In this document: piece after piece, positions 62,077 through 64,000 of the stretch | Position numbering within the stretch: position 1 is the stretch's first letter | Layout of the letters: each line of letters begins with the position of its first letter | DNA from: Streptomyces sp. SAI-135 | GTDB taxonomy: Bacteria > Actinomycetota > Actinomycetes > Streptomycetales > Streptomycetaceae | Direction: 5' to 3' | Assembly: GCF_029893805.1 (NCBI RefSeq) | Contig: NZ_JARXYP010000001.1 | Span: 806,001-870,000 of the forward strand | Length of the DNA stretch: 64,000 bases | Made by a program: the position numbers and the translations under genes | Notes under the pieces: model-generated | The model's database searches: none | Told to the model about the DNA's origin: nothing | Seen by the model: the letters and a program-made list of their open reading frames with translations, nothing else

Positions 62077-62338
62077 AGCGTGTCTCCTGCGGGACATGCG
62101 GCAAGGGGGCGGACATGGGCGGGCGTTCCTCGGTCTGCGTCGGCCTACGGCCCGATACTGCGTGGATTGCAGTCTGTGTCGTTCGGATGTCATCGCAGCG
62201 CAGCCGAGTCTTTTCGTTCACGGCAGGTCGACAGCCTGCCAGGCAGCTTCCCAGCCGCTCGAAGTCTGGTGGCTCGAGCGGGGACAAAGGGGCCCGGGGG
62301 CCGAGCACAGAGCAGCATAGGGGTCTCCACGCTTCCCT

Positions 62339-62358
62339 TGTATAGAGCGCTCGGTACA
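62339..62358 (+). promoter_or_regulatory. Motif-B-like site
   Basis: TGTATAGAGCGCTCGGTACA keeps the AGCGCTC core and the TGTA/TACA ends of motif B, but the middle spacing differs by about two bases. TATAGA (62341-62346) could be a rightward -10. Confidence 0.4.
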
Positions 62359-62391
62359 GATCGTACCGCGAACCTGCCATCAGCCGAGACA

Positions 62392-62399
62392 GAACGTTC
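62392..62399 (+). promoter_or_regulatory. Motif-A site next to a motif-B-like site
   Basis: An exact GAACGTTC core in GAGACAGAACGTTCTATATT, 33 bp after the motif-B-like site. TATATT (62400-62405) directly follows and could be a rightward -10. No intact gene follows closely on that strand. Confidence 0.45.
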
Positions 62400-62666
62400 T
62401 ATATTTGTGAAATAAAGCATGGATCCCGCGTCCAGTCAACGCTTGGACGCCTTTTTGATGGAGGGATCAAGAGCAGTGGAGCCGCCCCGGCGATCGACAA
62501 CGCCGCACACCCGCACAAGCCTGCGCGGCGGCGTGCTTGCCCTGGGCGGAACCGCCTCAGCCGACACCCGGTGCGTGAGCGCTCGATGCGCCGGCGCCAC
62601 GTGCGGGCCAATCTGCGGGCGCGCAGGGACGCGCAAACAGCACCCCGCCAGGGATTGGTTGGACCG

Positions 62667-63308
62667 CTACGCCAGGCCGCGTTGTGCTGCCAGCCCGCGG
62701 ATCAACGAAACGAATGGGCCGACTTGGGAGCTGTAGGGCGAGTTGTCGAAGCTGTTCATCACCGAAAAGCCGTCCGTCATGGCTCGTCCGAGGACCGCCA
62801 ACTCGTCGACGAGAACCTTGGCGTCCTCATCACCGTCCGAGGCGAAAATCGGAGTGAGGGCTTCCACCCAGGACTTGTAGGCATAGTCGCGGATGCGACG
62901 CACGATCCGCTGAACCGCTTCGACATCCTTGTGCGGGCCGACGCTGATGGCGACCAGGAGACGCAGATAGTCCGGCCGCCGGTCGAGAGAGCTGCAAGCC
63001 GCCGAGAACCACGCCTCCAGGCGCTCCAGCGGCGCCAACCCGTCGAACGAGGACGGGTTGGGGAACAAGGCGTGCAGTTCCTCAAAGGTGCGTTCGAGGA
63101 GCGCCGCCAGGACACCGAATTTGTTGCCGAAGTGATAGTAGATCGAACTGGGTGGAAGTCCTGATTTCGACGACAGGTCCGAGATGGCCATGCCGTCGTA
63201 GCCCTTCTCACCGATGAGCGAGCGAGCCGCGTTCAAGATGACCTCGCGACTGCTCAAGCCGGCACCAGCCGACGCCGAACCTGATTCCCTCGCCATGTGG
63301 GCCATCAT
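62667..63308 (-). CDS. TetR/AcrR family transcriptional regulator
   Basis: 213 residues from ATG 63308 (ATG 63305 and ATG 63296 are alternatives; none has a strong ribosome site). The helix-turn-helix is SSREVILNAARSLIGEKGYD, then ISDLSSKSGLPPSSIYYHFG and NKFGVLAALL. The C-terminal domain (LERLEAWFSAACSSLDRRPD) is typical for regulators of lipid or aromatic catabolism, without a clear ligand. It is the only regulator near the catabolic operon and thus the best candidate to bind motif B, though no motif-B copy lies in its own promoter. Confidence 0.88.
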   Translation of the reverse strand: MMAHMARESGSASAGAGLSSREVILNAARSLIGEKGYDGMAISDLSSKSGLPPSSIYYHFGNKFGVLAALLERTFEELHALFPNPSSFDGLAPLERLEAWFSAACSSLDRRPDYLRLLVAISVGPHKDVEAVQRIVRRIRDYAYKSWVEALTPIFASDGDEDAKVLVDELAVLGRAMTDGFSVMNSFDNSPYSSQVGPFVSLIRGLAAQRGLA

Positions 63309-63737
63309 AGATCCCAACACCTGTCGCCCACCGGGGGACCCGGCGCTGGACACGTTCACCTCTCGACCATGGCCTTCGCCGGCGACTGCGACACCCCGAT
63401 CAAAGGGCACGTCCGGCGCACTCGAGAACCGCCCGGTACAGCTGGAGCGCTCGCACCAGACCCGTGCCCCTCCGCGCCGTTAAGCCACCCAACGACTGGA
63501 CTCCGCGCACGGGCTCGGGAGGCAGTGAACAACCTGTAGTACTCGGCCAGGGGGCAAGGTGCCTTCGAGCGGGCCACGCATGTTGCCGGTTAACAGGACG
63601 AAGCCCTCACTGGAACCACTGGCTGGACGACGCCGACGTACACACAAAATGCGGGTCGCCCAGGGCCCGGGAGGCATCGTTCTGCCCCTGATGTCCCTCT
63701 GCGCAGTTGGCCGTCAGCCTCCGCGGGCAGAGAGCAG
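63309..63737. other. Intergenic, no supported gene
   Basis: About 430 bp upstream of the TetR and downstream of the partial hydrolase; nothing beyond shadow frames was seen. Confidence 0.4.
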
Positions 63738-64000
63738 TCAGCCCATCCTCGCCACGAGTTGGTCGAGCTTTTCTCCCAGACTTCCAACGGCGATCGATAT
63801 GTGCCCGTCCTTGTTCTCAATGTGAGCGCGAACGGTCGGCAGATGGGCGGCAAGCCAGGCCCCATGGGCGACCGGCACCATGCGGTCCATCGCGCCATGC
63901 CACAGCTCAATGGGGGCGGTGATGCCAGCCGGATCGAACCCCCATGGTGCCGTCAGCGCATGCAGGTCCTCAAACCATCCGGCGTACCCGTCAGCCAGTC
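63738..64000 (-). CDS. Alpha/beta hydrolase, C-terminal part (start outside window)
   Basis: The minus-strand frame is open from the window edge to TGA at 63740-63738, giving the last 87 residues. LADGYAGWFEDLHALTAPWG, then ITAPIELWHGAMDRMVPVAH and IENKDGHISIAV show the strand-Asp loop (GAMDRMVP) and catalytic His (DGHIS) of an alpha/beta hydrolase in their normal spacing. No start codon lies within the window. Substrate unknown. Confidence 0.75.
   Translation of the reverse strand, partial: LADGYAGWFEDLHALTAPWGFDPAGITAPIELWHGAMDRMVPVAHGAWLAAHLPTVRAHIENKDGHISIAVGSLGEKLDQLVARMG

Larger units (their letters stand above)
62077..62666. other. Intergenic carrying one motif-B-like and one motif-A site
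   Basis: About 590 bp. The two regulatory sites at 62339-62358 and 62392-62399 are the only recognised content. A frame from ATG 62419 starts plausibly but becomes Cys/Arg-rich and is probably not real. Confidence 0.4.

Noticed and set aside
62419..62736. Plus-strand frame after the motif-A site at 62392
   Set aside because: Starts plausibly but soon becomes Cys/Arg-rich, has no ribosome site and overlaps the TetR 3' end.
1..64000. CRISPR arrays, tRNA or rRNA genes, phage attachment sites
   Set aside because: Looked for evenly spaced repeats, cloverleaf ends and rRNA motifs and saw none; the only tandem repeat is the short one at 51758-51794.

Overview
The window looks like the accessory part (probably a chromosome arm) of a Streptomyces or close actinomycete. 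The evidence is very high G+C codon use, an SsgA-like sporulation protein, a modular type I polyketide synthase, ergothioneine genes (egtA, egtB), a SURF1 protein, five TetR-family regulators, many exporters of the major facilitator superfamily (MFS), and several decayed genes and insertion-sequence scraps. No rRNA, tRNA, CRISPR array or replication origin was seen.

Layout. 1-5.7 kb: 3' part of an MFS gene, an LmrA/YxaF-type TetR, an SDR oxidoreductase, then a TetR-DHA2 exporter pair. 5.7-10.9 kb: mostly non-coding or decayed DNA with an ISL3 transposase remnant, an SsgA-like gene and a TetR with a clear operator. 10.9-17.8 kb: a class-V aminotransferase-fold enzyme, an Asp/Glu racemase, a broken FAD oxidoreductase, a coiled-coil/winged-helix protein and a shattered SDR gene. 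17.9-25.9 kb: one giant self-contained PKS (CoA ligase-ACP-KS-AT-DH-KR-ACP-TE). 26-35.8 kb: SURF1, a secreted GDSL esterase with a ricin lectin domain, a secreted tannase/feruloyl esterase, an MHS transporter, a divergent GAF/PucR regulator and an acyl-CoA ligase; the esterase, transporter, regulator and ligase look like an aromatic-ester uptake set. 36.1-39.4 kb: TetR, divergent MFS and TauD/TfdA dioxygenase. 39.7-46.7 kb: an anti-sigma-like ATPase, a cytochrome b plus molybdopterin oxidoreductase pair, a DHA2 exporter and egtB-egtA. 46.8-49.2 kb: a meta-cleavage operon (C-C hydrolase, extradiol dioxygenase, 3-hydroxybutyrate-dehydrogenase-like SDR). 49.5-51.5 kb: an HdeD-like membrane protein and a flavin disulfide reductase. 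51.8-61.1 kb: a translationally coupled catabolic operon (decayed aromatic-acid transporter, isochorismatase-like hydrolase, alpha/beta hydrolase, aromatic hydroxylase, hydantoinase/acetone-carboxylase-type A and B subunits, aldehyde dehydrogenase). 61.3-64 kb: an IS5 remnant, a small protein, a TetR and a partial alpha/beta hydrolase.

The strongest unexplained signals are two families of repeated palindromic sites. Motif A (core GAACGTTC) recurs at the HdeD/flavin reductase promoter, the molybdopterin/exporter divergent promoter, egtA, the PKS start, a decayed locus at 6.9 kb and 62.39 kb. Three of these promoters share one geometry: two sites 50-52 bp apart around a perfect TTGACA box. It suggests a redox or thiol-defence regulon. 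Motif B (gene-strand consensus TATAGTGARCGYTACATACA, covering the -10 box) precedes both catabolic operons and the anti-sigma-like ATPase, and a looser copy lies at 62.34 kb. It suggests one regulator controls a split aromatic/ketone-carboxylation pathway. All functional links are inferred from sequence and gene order only.
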